Shown here piece by piece: positions 1 through 9,267 of a stretch of DNA of 54,172 nucleotides (position 1 is the first letter of the stretch; each line of letters opens with the position of its first letter). The translations under genes were made by a program, and so were the position numbers. The notes under the pieces were generated by a model. It made no database searches, was not told the origin of the DNA, and saw only the letters and a program-made list of their open reading frames with translations. Source of the stretch: Deltaproteobacteria bacterium (GTDB lineage Bacteria > Desulfobacterota > Desulfobaccia > Desulfobaccales > 0-14-0-80-60-11). Location: NCBI GenBank assembly GCA_021813445.1, contig JAKAKP010000040.1, positions 1-54,172 of the forward strand. The letters run 5' to 3'.

Positions 1-263
1 TGGCTGCCTCCAGATAACATATTGTTATCGTTGACTATAACACCTTATCGGCATTATGGACAGCGTTATTTTAGGGGCATCAAGAAAAGAGTTTTTCAAC
101 AGCCTGCTAAATCCCCCTTTTCCAAAGGGGGACTTTGGATACCTTCGCTTCGCTCAGGACAATAACCTGGTGTTTCCGCATTCTTAAGTTCAAAGGCCAA
201 AAGCAGCACATATGTTATGTTCACGCTGAAATCTGCGTTAACCCCTGGTCCCGGATCCCTGCC
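1..263. other. Left-edge non-coding stretch with repeat fragments, no etfA
   Basis: I find no convincing gene here. The stretch holds a C5/G5 palindrome box at 108-137 (ATCCCCCTTTTCCAAAGGGGG), the shortest copy of the family seen in full at 5764, 11201 and 46406. It also holds a short TTCGCTTCGCTCAGGAC fragment near 145-163 that resembles the right half of the element at 16354. It is the region downstream of etfB, where etfA would normally lie. Confidence 0.6.
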
Positions 264-1055
264 TTAAATGACCTTGGCCTCTTCATGGAGCAGCCGGGCC
301 AATTCCCGGGCCTTGGCCGCGGTGTCGCCCTCCACTTTGATCCCGGCCTGCCGGGGCACCGGCAGCTCCAGGGCCGCGACCCTGACCTTGGCGGCTGCGG
401 GCCCCACCTGCTCCGGGGCCAGACCCAGGTCCGCCAGGGTCTTGACCGCCAGGGGTTTCTTTTTCGCCTTCATGATGCCGGGGAGGGAGGCATATCTCGG
501 GCTCCAGATGGCATGGGCGCCGCCAAAGGTGACCAGAGCCGGCAGGTCCGCCTCCACCTGCAATTTCGCCCCTTCAATGGGCCGCTCGATCCTGACCCGG
601 CCGTCCGCCACTTCCAGGGCCACGGCCAGGGCCAGATGGGGCAGGTCCAGAAGCTCGGCCACCATGATGCCCACCTGGTTTTCATCATCATCCACCGCCC
701 GATGGCCGCAGAAAATGAGATCAAAAGGCATCTGCTTGAGGGCCGCGGCCAGGACCCGGGCTTTGCCCAGAGCGTCGCTGCCCGTGGTGGCCGGGTCATC
801 CACCAGGACCCCTTGATCCGCACCCATGGCCAGGGCGCCGCGGATGGCCTCCACCGCGCGCTGGGGCCCCAGGCTGAGGATGGTGACCTGGGCGGCCTGG
901 CTGTCTTTGAGGCGCAGGGCCGCTTCCACCGCGTACTCATCGTAGGGATTGCTGACCCACTTGACGTCGCTGGCGGCCATGGATTTGCCGTCCTCACCGA
1001 TTCTGATCACCGTTTCCGTATCCGGCACTTGCTTAAGCAAGACTACGATATCCAC
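264..1055 (-). CDS. etfB: Electron transfer flavoprotein beta subunit
   Basis: Beta (small) subunit of the cytoplasmic electron transfer flavoprotein, which takes electrons from acyl-CoA dehydrogenase and passes them to a membrane quinone oxidoreductase or a bifurcating partner. The protein opens VDIVVLLKQVPDTE, the family signature, and has the NPYDEYAVEAALRLKD and AMGADQGVLV segments typical of EtfB; about 263 residues is normal length. The start is a GTG at 1055 with AAGGAG seven bases upstream, rather than the ATG 11 codons earlier. It is the last gene of a minus-strand operon after enoyl-CoA hydratase. The alpha subunit does not follow in the 263 bases that remain, so it must be encoded elsewhere or the pair is split. 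Confidence 0.93.
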   Translation of the reverse strand: MDIVVLLKQVPDTETVIRIGEDGKSMAASDVKWVSNPYDEYAVEAALRLKDSQAAQVTILSLGPQRAVEAIRGALAMGADQGVLVDDPATTGSDALGKARVLAAALKQMPFDLIFCGHRAVDDDENQVGIMVAELLDLPHLALAVALEVADGRVRIERPIEGAKLQVEADLPALVTFGGAHAIWSPRYASLPGIMKAKKKPLAVKTLADLGLAPEQVGPAAAKVRVAALELPVPRQAGIKVEGDTAAKARELARLLHEEAKVI

Positions 1056-1124
1056 GTGTTTCTCCTTCTTTCTTTTTCCCCTCTCCACCCCCTGGGGGGA
1101 GAGGGGGTTCTGATCCCGGATTCA

Positions 1125-1898
1125 TCACAAAAACTTGGGCGGCCGTTTCCCCAGGAAGGCGGTGGTGCCTTCCTTGGCGTCCGGGTGGGCGAAGCAGAGG
1201 CCGAATGCATCCGCTTCCAGGACCAGGCCGGCGCGCAGGTCCAGGCCGTAGCCGCGATCTATCACCTGCTTCAGGGCCTGCATGGCAAAGCGCCCTTTTT
1301 GGGCAATGATTCTGGCCGCTTTCAGGGTTTCGGCCAGAAGCTCGGCATGGGGGAAGACCCGGGCCGCCAGGCCTATGGCTTGGGCCTCCGCGGCATCAAT
1401 GGTGCGGCCGGTGAAGCTCAACTCCTTGGCCAACCCCAGCCCCACCAGGCGGGCCAGGCGCTGGCTGCCGCCAAAGCCGGGGATAATCCCCAGGTTGATC
1501 TCCGGCTGTCCGAACTTGGCCTCTTCCGAAGCGTAGATGATATCCGCGGCCAGGGCCATCTCGCAGCCGCCACCCAGGGCGAAGCCGTTGACTGCGGCCA
1601 GCACCGGCACGGGCAGTTCCTCCACCTGGTCCATCACCTCCTGGCCCCGCCGGGAAATCTGCCGGGCCTGGAGGGCATCGGCCGCGGCCAATTCCTTGAT
1701 ATCCGCGCCGGCGATGAAGGCCCGGCCCTGGCCGGTGAGGATCAGGACCCGGACTTCGAGATTTTGCCTGACCTGGTCGCAAACCGCGGCAATCTCGCCC
1801 AGCATCTCGGCATTCAGGGCATTCAGCCGGTCCGGGCGGTTGAAGGTCAGGGTGGCGACCCCGTCCTCGACGCCAAACAGCACGGTATGGTAAAGCAT
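1125..1898 (-). CDS. Enoyl-CoA hydratase / crotonase
   Basis: Crotonase-superfamily enzyme, probably hydrating crotonyl-CoA to 3-hydroxybutyryl-CoA in this cluster. Both catalytic glutamates of true hydratases are visible, in LGGGCEMALAADI and GQPEINLGIIPGFGG, and the oxyanion-hole segment AGADIKELA is present; 257 residues is typical. The ATG at 1898 is preceded by CAGGAGG with good spacing, which decides the start over the TTG one codon earlier. It lies 25 bases after a GNAT gene and 69 bases before etfB, so it is likely co-transcribed. Chain-length preference is inferred from the neighbours, not from the sequence. Confidence 0.93.
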   Translation of the reverse strand: MLYHTVLFGVEDGVATLTFNRPDRLNALNAEMLGEIAAVCDQVRQNLEVRVLILTGQGRAFIAGADIKELAAADALQARQISRRGQEVMDQVEELPVPVLAAVNGFALGGGCEMALAADIIYASEEAKFGQPEINLGIIPGFGGSQRLARLVGLGLAKELSFTGRTIDAAEAQAIGLAARVFPHAELLAETLKAARIIAQKGRFAMQALKQVIDRGYGLDLRAGLVLEADAFGLCFAHPDAKEGTTAFLGKRPPKFL

Positions 1899-1923
1899 CA
1901 AGACCTCCTGGTCCGCGGTTATC

Positions 1924-2505
1924 TTACGCTGCCGCCATGCCAGCCGGCGCCAGCGTTTTGATCATCAAGACGATATCTGACTCATGGCCGGCTGCGTCCA
2001 TGACAAAGCCGGGCAGCACTGCGGCCTTTTGGAACCTCAGCTTTTCAAAGAGATAGAAAGCCTTGGTCAATTCCGGCGGAACTTCGGCGGTGAGCTGTTC
2101 CAAACCCACTTTGACCGCGACCTCCTCCAGGTTTTGGATCAACAGGGTGCCCAGGCCCTTGGCCCGGTAGCGGGGGTCGGTGGACAGATTCACCTGGCCC
2201 TGGTGCCGGGTCCAGGCGCTCAGGCTGAAACGCAGGGACGCGGCCCCGACAATCCGGTTCTCGTGCAGGGCCACCAGGGGCAGCATGACGTCGTAGTCCA
2301 GCGTTTCCATCCAGTTTTCGATGACCTTGGGGTCCGTCACCTCTTCCTTCAAGTCCACCCGTTCTTCCGGAGCCAGGCTTTGGAAATAGGCGAGAAACGC
2401 CTGCTCGTCATCCTTCAGCAAGGGGCGCAAGGTGATGGCCGTACCATCTTCCAGTTTGACTTTCCTGGGGTAGGTCTGTACCAGTATGGTTGCGAGGTTA
2501 TTCAT
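1924..2505 (-). CDS. GNAT acetyltransferase (Pat-like), copy 1
   Basis: Single-domain GCN5-related N-acetyltransferase of 193 residues. The N-terminus (YPRKVKLEDGTAITLRPLL) resembles the start of GNAT domains fused to or encoded beside acyl-CoA synthetases (Pat type), and the acetyl-CoA loop is seen as RYRAKGLGTLLIQNLEEVA. It is clearly paralogous to the GNAT on the other side of the thiolase gene. Its place inside a beta-oxidation operon suggests lysine acylation of metabolic enzymes, but the substrate is unknown. It sits 16 bases after the thiolase stop codon. Confidence 0.82.
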   Translation of the reverse strand: MNNLATILVQTYPRKVKLEDGTAITLRPLLKDDEQAFLAYFQSLAPEERVDLKEEVTDPKVIENWMETLDYDVMLPLVALHENRIVGAASLRFSLSAWTRHQGQVNLSTDPRYRAKGLGTLLIQNLEEVAVKVGLEQLTAEVPPELTKAFYLFEKLRFQKAAVLPGFVMDAAGHESDIVLMIKTLAPAGMAAA

Positions 2506-2521
2506 AGCGGTCTCCGGCGTC

Positions 2522-3715
2522 TCAGAAATACCAACTGCGTTCCACGATCATGGTGAAACCCATGCCGCCGCCCACGCAGAGCGCGGCCAGCCCCACCCGG
2601 GCGTCCCGTTTCTGCATTTCGTACAGCAGGGTGACCATGACCCTGGTGCCGCTGCAGCCGATGGGGTGCCCCAGGGCGATGGCCCCGCCGTTGACGTTGA
2701 CGATCCCCGGGTCCAGGTGCAGTTCCTGGAGGCAGGCGATACTCTGGGCGGCAAAGGCCTCGTTGAGTTCCACCAGATCCACCGGTTTGCCCAAGGCTTC
2801 CTTGGCCTTGGCCACGGCGTTGCGCACCGCGTAAATAGGACCCATGCCCATCAATTCCGGCTCACAGCCCTGGCAGTCATAGGAGACGATGCGGGCCAGG
2901 GGGCGGATGCCCATCTTGATGGCCTTTTCCTCGGACATGACCAGCACCGCCGCCGCCCCGTCGTTGATTCCCGAGGAGTTGCCCGCGGTCACGGTGCCGT
3001 CTTTCTGGAACGCGGGCCGCAGTTTTGCCAGCTTTTCCATGGTGGTGCCGAACTTGGGGTATTCATCGGTATCGAAGATGAGGGGAGGCCCCTTCTTTTG
3101 GGGCACCTCCACCGGCACGATTTCATCCTTGAAGCGGCCGGATTTGATGGCCTGCTCCGCCTTGCGCTGGGACTCCAGGGCAAACGCGTCCTGTTCTTCC
3201 CGGGTGAGGTGGAACTTCTCCGCCACGTTTTCGGCGGTGATGCCCATATGGGTGTCGCCGAAGGAGCACCAGAGGCCGTCATGAATCAGGACGTCCACGA
3301 TCTGGCCGTGGCCCATGCGCTGGCCCCAGCGCGTCTGATTCAGCAGAAAGGGCGCCTGGCTCATGGATTCCATGCCCCCGGCGACGATGATCTCCGCGTC
3401 CCCGGCGCGGATGGCCTGGGTGGCCATGATGATGGACTCCAGGCCGGAGCCGCAGACCACGTTGATGGTCATGGCCGGGGTGTATTGGGAAATGCCGGCA
3501 ATGGCTGCGGCCTGGCGGGCCGGATTCTGGCCCTGGCCGGCCTGCAAGACGTTGCCCATAATCACCTGATCCACTTTTTCCGGGCGAATCCGGGCGCGGC
3601 GCAGAACTTCTTTGATGACCAGGCCTCCCAGCTGTGCGGCCGGCAGGTCCTTCAAGGCACCGCCGAAGCTGCCGATGGCAGTCCGGACCGCACTGGCAAT
3701 CACTACTTGACGCAT
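2522..3715 (-). CDS. Acetyl-CoA C-acetyltransferase (thiolase)
   Basis: Degradative/biosynthetic thiolase interconverting acetoacetyl-CoA and two acetyl-CoA. It starts [19 protein letters not shown], has the nucleophilic cysteine at residue 88 ([11 protein letters not shown]), the NEAFAAQ motif, [10 protein letters not shown] with the catalytic histidine, and the C-terminal CVGGGMGF cysteine; 397 residues is standard. The frame stays open far upstream, but the ATG at 3715 follows AGGAGG and matches the family N-terminus. The start overlaps the end of the upstream GNAT gene by 13 bases, so the two are translationally linked. Confidence 0.96.
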   Translation of the reverse strand: MRQVVIASAVRTAIGSFGGALKDLPAAQLGGLVIKEVLRRARIRPEKVDQVIMGNVLQAGQGQNPARQAAAIAGISQYTPAMTINVVCGSGLESIIMATQAIRAGDAEIIVAGGMESMSQAPFLLNQTRWGQRMGHGQIVDVLIHDGLWCSFGDTHMGITAENVAEKFHLTREEQDAFALESQRKAEQAIKSGRFKDEIVPVEVPQKKGPPLIFDTDEYPKFGTTMEKLAKLRPAFQKDGTVTAGNSSGINDGAAAVLVMSEEKAIKMGIRPLARIVSYDCQGCEPELMGMGPIYAVRNAVAKAKEALGKPVDLVELNEAFAAQSIACLQELHLDPGIVNVNGGAIALGHPIGCSGTRVMVTLLYEMQKRDARVGLAALCVGGGMGFTMIVERSWYF

Positions 3716-4275
3716 GGCCCCTCCTTTACCTCGGGACTCAATTCTTTCACCAGCAGGGCAATATCGGCATACCGGTTCTGGTGCACATCCTTGACGTAGT
3801 TTTTCAATTCCGTCAGCAGGGCGAAGCCCGCCTTTTCGAAGGCCTTGATGACCCGGGCCTGAGTGGTGACGATGCGGGCCAGCAGCTTTTTCACCTTGTG
3901 GCCCGCGGCCAACTGGGACAGTTCCCCCAGGAGCAGAGCCCCCAGGCCGCGGCCCTGGAACTCCGGGGTGATGGTGACCCGGACCTCGGCGATATGCCGG
4001 CCCCACCCGAAGGTATGGAAGTGCAGGGTGGCATTGGCCACCACCCGGCCGTCTACTTCCGCCAGGATGGGCAGGACCCGGTCGTAATTGAGATTGCGGG
4101 CCCATTTCTCCAGGAGCTTGCGGTCGGTGACGTCGTTGCCGAGCCAACGCCGGTTTTCCTCCGGCAGGCTCATGAAAAAGGCGTACAGCGCGTATTGATC
4201 GTCCCGGCTCATGGGCCTCAAGGTGAGGCAGGCCCCGTCTGTCAGAGTTACTTGCTTGGGATATCCTTCCAGCAT
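3703..4275 (-). CDS. GNAT acetyltransferase (Pat-like), copy 2
   Basis: Second GNAT of 190 residues. It begins [26 protein letters not shown], which aligns with the start of the copy downstream of the thiolase, and has the acetyl-CoA loop [19 protein letters not shown]. The two copies are divergent, so the duplication is not recent. The gene overlaps the thiolase start by 13 bases and follows the acyl-CoA dehydrogenase after a 262-base spacer full of repeats. A role in acylation control of the pathway enzymes is inferred from context only. Confidence 0.82.
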   Translation of the reverse strand: MLEGYPKQVTLTDGACLTLRPMSRDDQYALYAFFMSLPEENRRWLGNDVTDRKLLEKWARNLNYDRVLPILAEVDGRVVANATLHFHTFGWGRHIAEVRVTITPEFQGRGLGALLLGELSQLAAGHKVKKLLARIVTTQARVIKAFEKAGFALLTELKNYVKDVHQNRYADIALLVKELSPEVKEGPCVK

Positions 4276-4295
4276 GTTTGCTATCCTTGAATGTT

Positions 4296-4500
4296 CCAGT
4301 AATCAGTAGCCAGTGGCCAGTAGTCAGTAATCAGTAGTCAGGAAAAATCCAAAACCCAAAATTAGCCAGAGCTACTTCGAAAAGTTCTTTTCGGTGGCGC
4401 AGGCTTTCCAGCCTGCGCCATTCCTGGAGCGGGCGAGACACCCGCCCCCACGATTCTCTTCATAATTTGTGGGTAAGACTCAAGCCCATGAAAGACTGCG
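4296..4500. repeat. Repeat spacer: short tandem repeat plus family C palindromes
   Basis: Bases 4296-4342 are an imperfect tandem repeat of AGTAATCAGTAGTC-like units. Bases 4385-4500 are a copy of a dispersed element: a palindrome GGCGCAGGCTTTCCAGCCTGCGCC, a second palindrome GCGGGCGAGACACCCGC, then TTCATAATTTGTGGG...CATGAAAGACTG. The same order of parts recurs at 22160-22430 and, more loosely, at 33534-33660. No gene is seen in this spacer. Confidence 0.7.
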
Positions 4501-4537
4501 TGCATAAAACCGAAAACAGAAAACCGAAAACCGTCTT

Positions 4538-5695
4538 TTAAAGCATATTGGCCGTGATCAGCCGCATGATCTCCCCGGTGCCTTCGTAGATTTGGGTGAT
4601 CTTGGCGTCCCGCATCATGCGCTCCACCGGGAACTCCTTGACATAGCCATAGCCGCCCAGGACCTGCACCGCCTCGGTGGCGACCCACATGGCCACGTCG
4701 CCGCAGAGGCATTTGGCCATGGCGCTCATCTTTACCAGTTGCTCGGGAAGACGGCTCATGTCCTTGGGCTGCTCCTGGTAGAGGGCGCAGGTCTTATAGA
4801 GCAGCTGCCGGGCGGCCTCGGTCCTGATGGCCATGTCTGCCAGCTTGAAGCCGATGCCTTGATGCCGGATGATGGGCTTGCCCATGGTTTCCCGCTCCTT
4901 GGCGTAGGCCACCGCATATTCCAGGGCTCCGGCCGCGATCCCCAAAGCCTGGGCGGCGATGCCCAGGCGGGAGAAATCCAGGGTCTTCATCAGGACCGGG
5001 AACCCCCGGGATTCGCTGCCCAGGAGGTTTTCTTTAGGCACCCGGCAGTCTTCGAAAATGAGCTCCACGGTGTCCGACCAGCGAATGCCCATTTTGTCTT
5101 CTTTCTTGCCCACGGAGAAGCCGGGCATGCCCTTTTCCACCACAAAGACCCCGGCGTTGATGTGGGTCGGCCCCTGGGGGTCGGTGACCGCGTGGACCGT
5201 GAGGACATCGGCTACGCCGCCGTTGGAGATAAAGGTCTTGGTGCCGTTCAGGATATAGGAGTCGCCGTCTTTCACTGCCCGGCAGCGGAGCCGGGCCACG
5301 TCGGAGCCCGCGGCCGACTCGGTCACCGCAAACGCGGCCAGATGCTCTCCGGTGGCCAATTTGGGTAGAAACCTCTGCTTCTGCTCGGCATTGCCGGAGA
5401 GCATGATGGGCAGCGCCCCCAATTCCTGGACTGCGATCATCAGGCCGCAGGCCGCATCCACTTTGGAGAGCTCTTCCACGACAATGGCCAGGGCCAGCAT
5501 GCCGGCCCCAGCGCCGCCATACTCCTCGGCAAAGTCGACCCCGAAGAGGCCGTTTTCCCGGAGCAGATCCACCATCTCCCAGTCAAAGACGCCGTCCGCA
5601 TCCCGCCGGGCCGCACCGGGCTCCACCTGTTCCTTAGCCAAACGCCTTACCATATCCTGCATCATCAACTGTTCTTCGGTCAGTTCGTACTGCAT
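4538..5695 (-). CDS. Acyl-CoA dehydrogenase (short-chain, butyryl-CoA type)
   Basis: FAD-dependent acyl-CoA dehydrogenase oxidising an acyl-CoA to the trans-2-enoyl-CoA and handing electrons to ETF. The FAD-binding segment AFAVTESAAGSDVARLRC, the substrate-loop ILNGTKTFISNGGVAD and the C-terminal GGYGYVKEFPVERMMRDAK and QIYEGTGEI motifs are intact; the last one carries the catalytic glutamate. At 385 residues it has the usual size. With crotonase, thiolase and IcmF in the same cluster, butyryl-CoA or isobutyryl-CoA is the likely substrate. It could also run in reverse as a crotonyl-CoA reductase with ETF. Confidence 0.94.
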   Translation of the reverse strand: MQYELTEEQLMMQDMVRRLAKEQVEPGAARRDADGVFDWEMVDLLRENGLFGVDFAEEYGGAGAGMLALAIVVEELSKVDAACGLMIAVQELGALPIMLSGNAEQKQRFLPKLATGEHLAAFAVTESAAGSDVARLRCRAVKDGDSYILNGTKTFISNGGVADVLTVHAVTDPQGPTHINAGVFVVEKGMPGFSVGKKEDKMGIRWSDTVELIFEDCRVPKENLLGSESRGFPVLMKTLDFSRLGIAAQALGIAAGALEYAVAYAKERETMGKPIIRHQGIGFKLADMAIRTEAARQLLYKTCALYQEQPKDMSRLPEQLVKMSAMAKCLCGDVAMWVATEAVQVLGGYGYVKEFPVERMMRDAKITQIYEGTGEIMRLITANML

Positions 5696-5763
5696 GGATT
5701 CTCCCTTGGCTGTTTTTACAAGCTGTTGAAAATAGTCCTTGTGCCCGAAAAGGTGCAGTTCTT

Positions 5764-5855
5764 ATCCCCCCCTTTGAAAAAGGGGGGGTAGGGGGGATTT
5801 GTATGCACTCGAAATCCCACTAAATCCCCCGTTTTCAAAGGGGGACTTTAGAACC
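5764..5855. repeat. Dispersed repeat family A (C/G box pair)
   Basis: Two palindromic boxes about 60 bases apart: CCCCCCTTTGAAAAAGGGGGG followed by TAGGGGGGATTT, then AAATCCCCCGTTTTCAAAGGGG with GACTTTAGAACC. The same two-box layout is present at 11201-11290 and 46406-46495, and a single box at 108-137. Each lies between genes. The pattern is direct sequence evidence; the function is unknown. Confidence 0.75.
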
Positions 5856-5968
5856 CCGCTGTGTTTCTATTGACCTTAAATTTCCATTCACCGCTATCTT
5901 TCAAACAACCTATTGGCGCGTAGCCTGCAGGGCGGGAAAGCGAAGCGCATCCCCCCTCTGCCGCGCCC

Positions 5969-8900
5969 TTACATATTCCTCCTATACTTTCCCCCCACTT
6001 CGTAGAGCACCTGAGTGATCTGGCCCAGGCTGGCCACCTTCACGGCTTCCATCAACTCGGCAAAGATATTGCCGCCGCCCAGAACCGTCTTTTTCAGGGC
6101 CTCGAGAGCCGCGGGGGCTTTCTGCCGGTGCTTTTCCTGAAATTTATGGAGATTATCCAATTGGGCCCGCTTTTCCTCATAGGTGGCCCTGGTCAACTGG
6201 GTGGGTGGCCGGCAATAATTTTCCCCCAGCGTGTCGGGGCTGAGGTAGGTGTTGACCCCGATGATGGGATACTCGCCGGTATTCTTCTTGAGCTCGTAAT
6301 AGAGGGACTCATCCTGGATTTTGCCCCGCTGATAATAGCTCTCCATGGCCCCCAGCACCCCGCCCCGGCGGTTGAGCGCCTCGAATTCCTTGAGAACCGC
6401 GTCCTCCACCAGGTCGGTCAATTGCTCGATGATAAAACTGCCTTGCAAGGGGTTTTGGTTTTTGAAGAGCCCGAACTCCCTGGTGATGATCAATTGAATG
6501 GCCATGGCCCGGCGCACCGATTCCTCCGTGGGGGTGGTGACGGCCTCGTCATAGGAATTGGTGTGCAGGGAATTACAATTGTCCGTCAGGGCCATCAGGG
6601 CCTGGAGCGTGGTGCGGATGTCGTTGAATTGCATATCCTGGGCGTGCAGGGACCGCCCCGAGGTCTGCATGTGGCACTTGAGCCGCTGGCTCGCAGCCTT
6701 GGCCCCGTACTTGTATTTCATGGCAATGGCCCAGATTCTCCGGGCCACCCGGATGATCACGTTGTATTCCGGGTCCATGCCGCTGGAGAAGAAGAAGGAG
6801 AGATTCTTGGCAAAATCATCAATGGCCATACCCCGGCTGAGGTAGTACTCCACGTAGGTAAAGGCGTTGGCCAGGGTGAAGGCCAGTTGCGACACCGGGT
6901 TGGCCCCGGCTTCGGCGATATGGTAGCCGCTAATGCTCACCGAATAGAAATTCTTGACTTTATTATCAATAAAGTACTGCTGGACATCGCCCATGAGCCG
7001 CAACGCAAAGGGGACCGAAAAAATGCAGGAGTTTTGCCCTTGGTCCTCCTTGAGGATGTCCGCCTGGACCGTGCCCCGGACGTGGGCTAGGACCAGTTGC
7101 TTAATCCGCACTGCTTCTTCGGGATCGGGATCGCGGCCGTTTTCAGCTTTGAATTTTTCCAGTTGCTGGTCAATGGCGGTGTTGAAGAAGAAGGCCAGAA
7201 GGATGGGCGCGGGGCCGTTCACCGTCATGGAGACACTGGTCTTGGGCGCACAGAGATCAAAGCCCTGGTAGAGCTTTTTCATGTCCTCCAGGGTGCAGAT
7301 GCTCACCCCGGCTTCTCCGATCTTGCCGAAGATATCCGGCTCTTCCGCCGGGTCTTCGCCGTACAGGGTCAGGGAGTCGAACGCAGTGCTCAATCTCTTG
7401 GCGTCGTCATCCTGGGTGAGGTAATGAAACCGGGCATTGGTCCGCTCCGGCGGGCCTTCCCCGGCAAATTGCCGCTTGGGATCTTCCCCTTCTCTCCGGA
7501 AGGGAAACACCCCGGCGGTATAGGGAAAATGGCCGGGCAAATGCTCTTGGCGCAGCCATTTCAGGGTATTCGCCAGACTCTCGAAGTTGGGCAGGGCAAT
7601 CTTGGGGATCAGCAAACCGGAGAGCGATTCGCTAAAAAGCGGGGTCCGCTTGATTTCATTTCTGGTCCTGACCTCAAATTCCTCCTGGGAGTATTGCCCC
7701 CGGATTTTTTGCCAACCCGCCAGGGCGTCTCTGATCTCGGGACCGATCTCTTTTTCCGCCTCAGCCGCCTGCGCAGCCAGGTCCAGCCCCAGTTCCCGGC
7801 TGACGGTGCGGATGGCTTCCAGCTTTTGCAGTTGGGCTACAGCTTTCCTGGTTTTTTCATGATAACCGCGCACCGTGTGGGCGATTTCCCCCAGGTAGTG
7901 CTGCCTAGAGGTGGGCAGGAGGGCCGATTGGGACGATTCCTGCAGCGAGTAGCTCGCGGCTGGGGGAATGGGCCAATCGAGCAGGCCCTTGTCCTTGAGG
8001 GCCGACAGGACCCGGGCGAAAAAGACGTTGAGGCCGGGGTCCCGGAAGTTGCTGGCCACGGTGCCGATGATGGGCAGGGTGTCATCCGGCGTCCCGAAGA
8101 GATTGTGATTGCGCCGGTATTGTTTCCGCACCTCCCGCAGGGCGTCCAGGGAATTCTTATGGTCAAACTTGTTGATGGCGATGAGATCGGCAAAATCCAG
8201 CATGTCGATCTTTTCCAGTTGCGAGGGCGCGCCGAATTCCGCAGTCATCACATAGATGGCCACGTCGACGTATTTGGTGATGGAGACATCCCCCTGGCCG
8301 ATGCCGGGAGTCTCCACGATGATCAGGTCGTAACCCGCGGCCTTGAGGATGTTGATAGAATCCTCCAGGGCCAGGGACAGCTCACTGGCCGATTCCCGGG
8401 TGGCCAGGGAGCGCATGAAGACCTTTTCCGGATTGGCGAAATTCATGCGGATGCGGTCGCCCAACAGGGCGCCGCCGGTCTTTTTCCGGGTCGGGTCGAT
8501 GGCGATAATGGCCAGGGATTTGTCCGGATAATGGCTGAGGAAGCGGCGGATGAACTCGTCTTCCAGGGAGCTCTTGCCGGAGCCGCCGGTGCCGGTGATG
8601 CCGATTACGGGCGCAGGCTTGGAGGAGACCGGCAATTCCTTTCTGAGGCGGGCGAAGCCGCGTCCCTTGGCTTGATGGTTGTTTTCCGCCAGGGAAATCA
8701 GCTGGGTGATCGCGTAACTCTGGCGCTGCCGCACCTTTTCCGGCCAATCTTGGGGCAATTGCGGAAACTTGACCGCGCCGGCCTTCTCCATCATGTCCTG
8801 GATGATGCCCAGGAGACCGAGCTTCTGGCCGTCTTCCGGGGAATAGATTTTGGTGATGCCGTAGTCTTCCAGTTCCCGGATTTCCGCGGGGACGATGACG

Positions 8901-9211
8901 CCGCCGCCGCCGCCGAAGATCTTGATGAAGCTGACGCCATTTTGATCCAACAAGTCCTTTACATATTTAAAGAATTCTAAATGGCCGCCCTGATAGGAAC
9001 TGACGGCAATGGCGTGCACGCCCTCCTGGATGGCGGTGTAGACGATCTCTTTGGCGGCGCGGTTATGCCCCAGGTGGATGACCTCGGCGCCGGCCCGTTG
9101 CAACAGCCGGCGGAAGACGTTGATGGACGCGTCATGGCCGTCGAACAGGGTGGTGGCGGTAACAAAGCGGACTTTGGCCTGACTGGCTTTCCTGGTTGAT
9201 TCCTTGGGCAT
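5969..9211 (-). CDS. icmF: IcmF: isobutyryl-CoA mutase fused to its G-protein chaperone
   Basis: Adenosylcobalamin-dependent interconversion of isobutyryl-CoA and butyryl-CoA. Residues about 12-140 are the B12-binding domain with DGHDAS at 24-29, where H26 is the lower cobalt ligand. A MeaB-like GTPase follows with P-loop GTGGSGKSS near residue 207, ETPGIGQGD and NKFD. The C-terminal half is the mutase TIM barrel (FDLCAPKTSVSMTVNGPAP). The substrate loop reads KEDQGQNSC, with Gln where methylmalonyl-CoA mutase has Arg, which matches IcmF. 1080 residues is the full family length. The ATG at 9211 is chosen because the frame upstream has no family similarity; GGGAG lies just upstream. It heads the acyl-CoA dehydrogenase-thiolase cluster. 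Confidence 0.95.
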   Translation of the reverse strand: MPKESTRKASQAKVRFVTATTLFDGHDASINVFRRLLQRAGAEVIHLGHNRAAKEIVYTAIQEGVHAIAVSSYQGGHLEFFKYVKDLLDQNGVSFIKIFGGGGGVIVPAEIRELEDYGITKIYSPEDGQKLGLLGIIQDMMEKAGAVKFPQLPQDWPEKVRQRQSYAITQLISLAENNHQAKGRGFARLRKELPVSSKPAPVIGITGTGGSGKSSLEDEFIRRFLSHYPDKSLAIIAIDPTRKKTGGALLGDRIRMNFANPEKVFMRSLATRESASELSLALEDSINILKAAGYDLIIVETPGIGQGDVSITKYVDVAIYVMTAEFGAPSQLEKIDMLDFADLIAINKFDHKNSLDALREVRKQYRRNHNLFGTPDDTLPIIGTVASNFRDPGLNVFFARVLSALKDKGLLDWPIPPAASYSLQESSQSALLPTSRQHYLGEIAHTVRGYHEKTRKAVAQLQKLEAIRTVSRELGLDLAAQAAEAEKEIGPEIRDALAGWQKIRGQYSQEEFEVRTRNEIKRTPLFSESLSGLLIPKIALPNFESLANTLKWLRQEHLPGHFPYTAGVFPFRREGEDPKRQFAGEGPPERTNARFHYLTQDDDAKRLSTAFDSLTLYGEDPAEEPDIFGKIGEAGVSICTLEDMKKLYQGFDLCAPKTSVSMTVNGPAPILLAFFFNTAIDQQLEKFKAENGRDPDPEEAVRIKQLVLAHVRGTVQADILKEDQGQNSCIFSVPFALRLMGDVQQYFIDNKVKNFYSVSISGYHIAEAGANPVSQLAFTLANAFTYVEYYLSRGMAIDDFAKNLSFFFSSGMDPEYNVIIRVARRIWAIAMKYKYGAKAASQRLKCHMQTSGRSLHAQDMQFNDIRTTLQALMALTDNCNSLHTNSYDEAVTTPTEESVRRAMAIQLIITREFGLFKNQNPLQGSFIIEQLTDLVEDAVLKEFEALNRRGGVLGAMESYYQRGKIQDESLYYELKKNTGEYPIIGVNTYLSPDTLGENYCRPPTQLTRATYEEKRAQLDNLHKFQEKHRQKAPAALEALKKTVLGGGNIFAELMEAVKVASLGQITQVLYEVGGKYRRNM

Positions 9212-9267
9212 TCTATAGCTCCCGAAAAAGATGCTGATAACGACTTGCCATCTTACGGCGTGGCCCT

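Noticed and set aside
135-1961. Long plus-strand open frame of 608 codons
   Set aside because: It runs antisense to etfB and the crotonase gene, both with clear family motifs; the composition (Gly/His/Gln/Asp-rich) is that of a GC-driven shadow.
3716-4147. Upstream extension of the thiolase frame by 144 codons
   Set aside because: It is antiparallel in character to no gene but lies in another frame of the GNAT gene, is Pro/Gly/Arg-rich, and the ATG at 3715 has a ribosome binding site and family N-terminus.
7097-8980. 627-codon plus-strand open frame
   Set aside because: Antisense to icmF, no recognisable motif and no ribosome binding site.
5969-9211. Methylmalonyl-CoA mutase
   Set aside because: The mutase is fused to B12 and G-protein domains in IcmF order and has Gln in place of the Arg that binds the methylmalonyl carboxylate.
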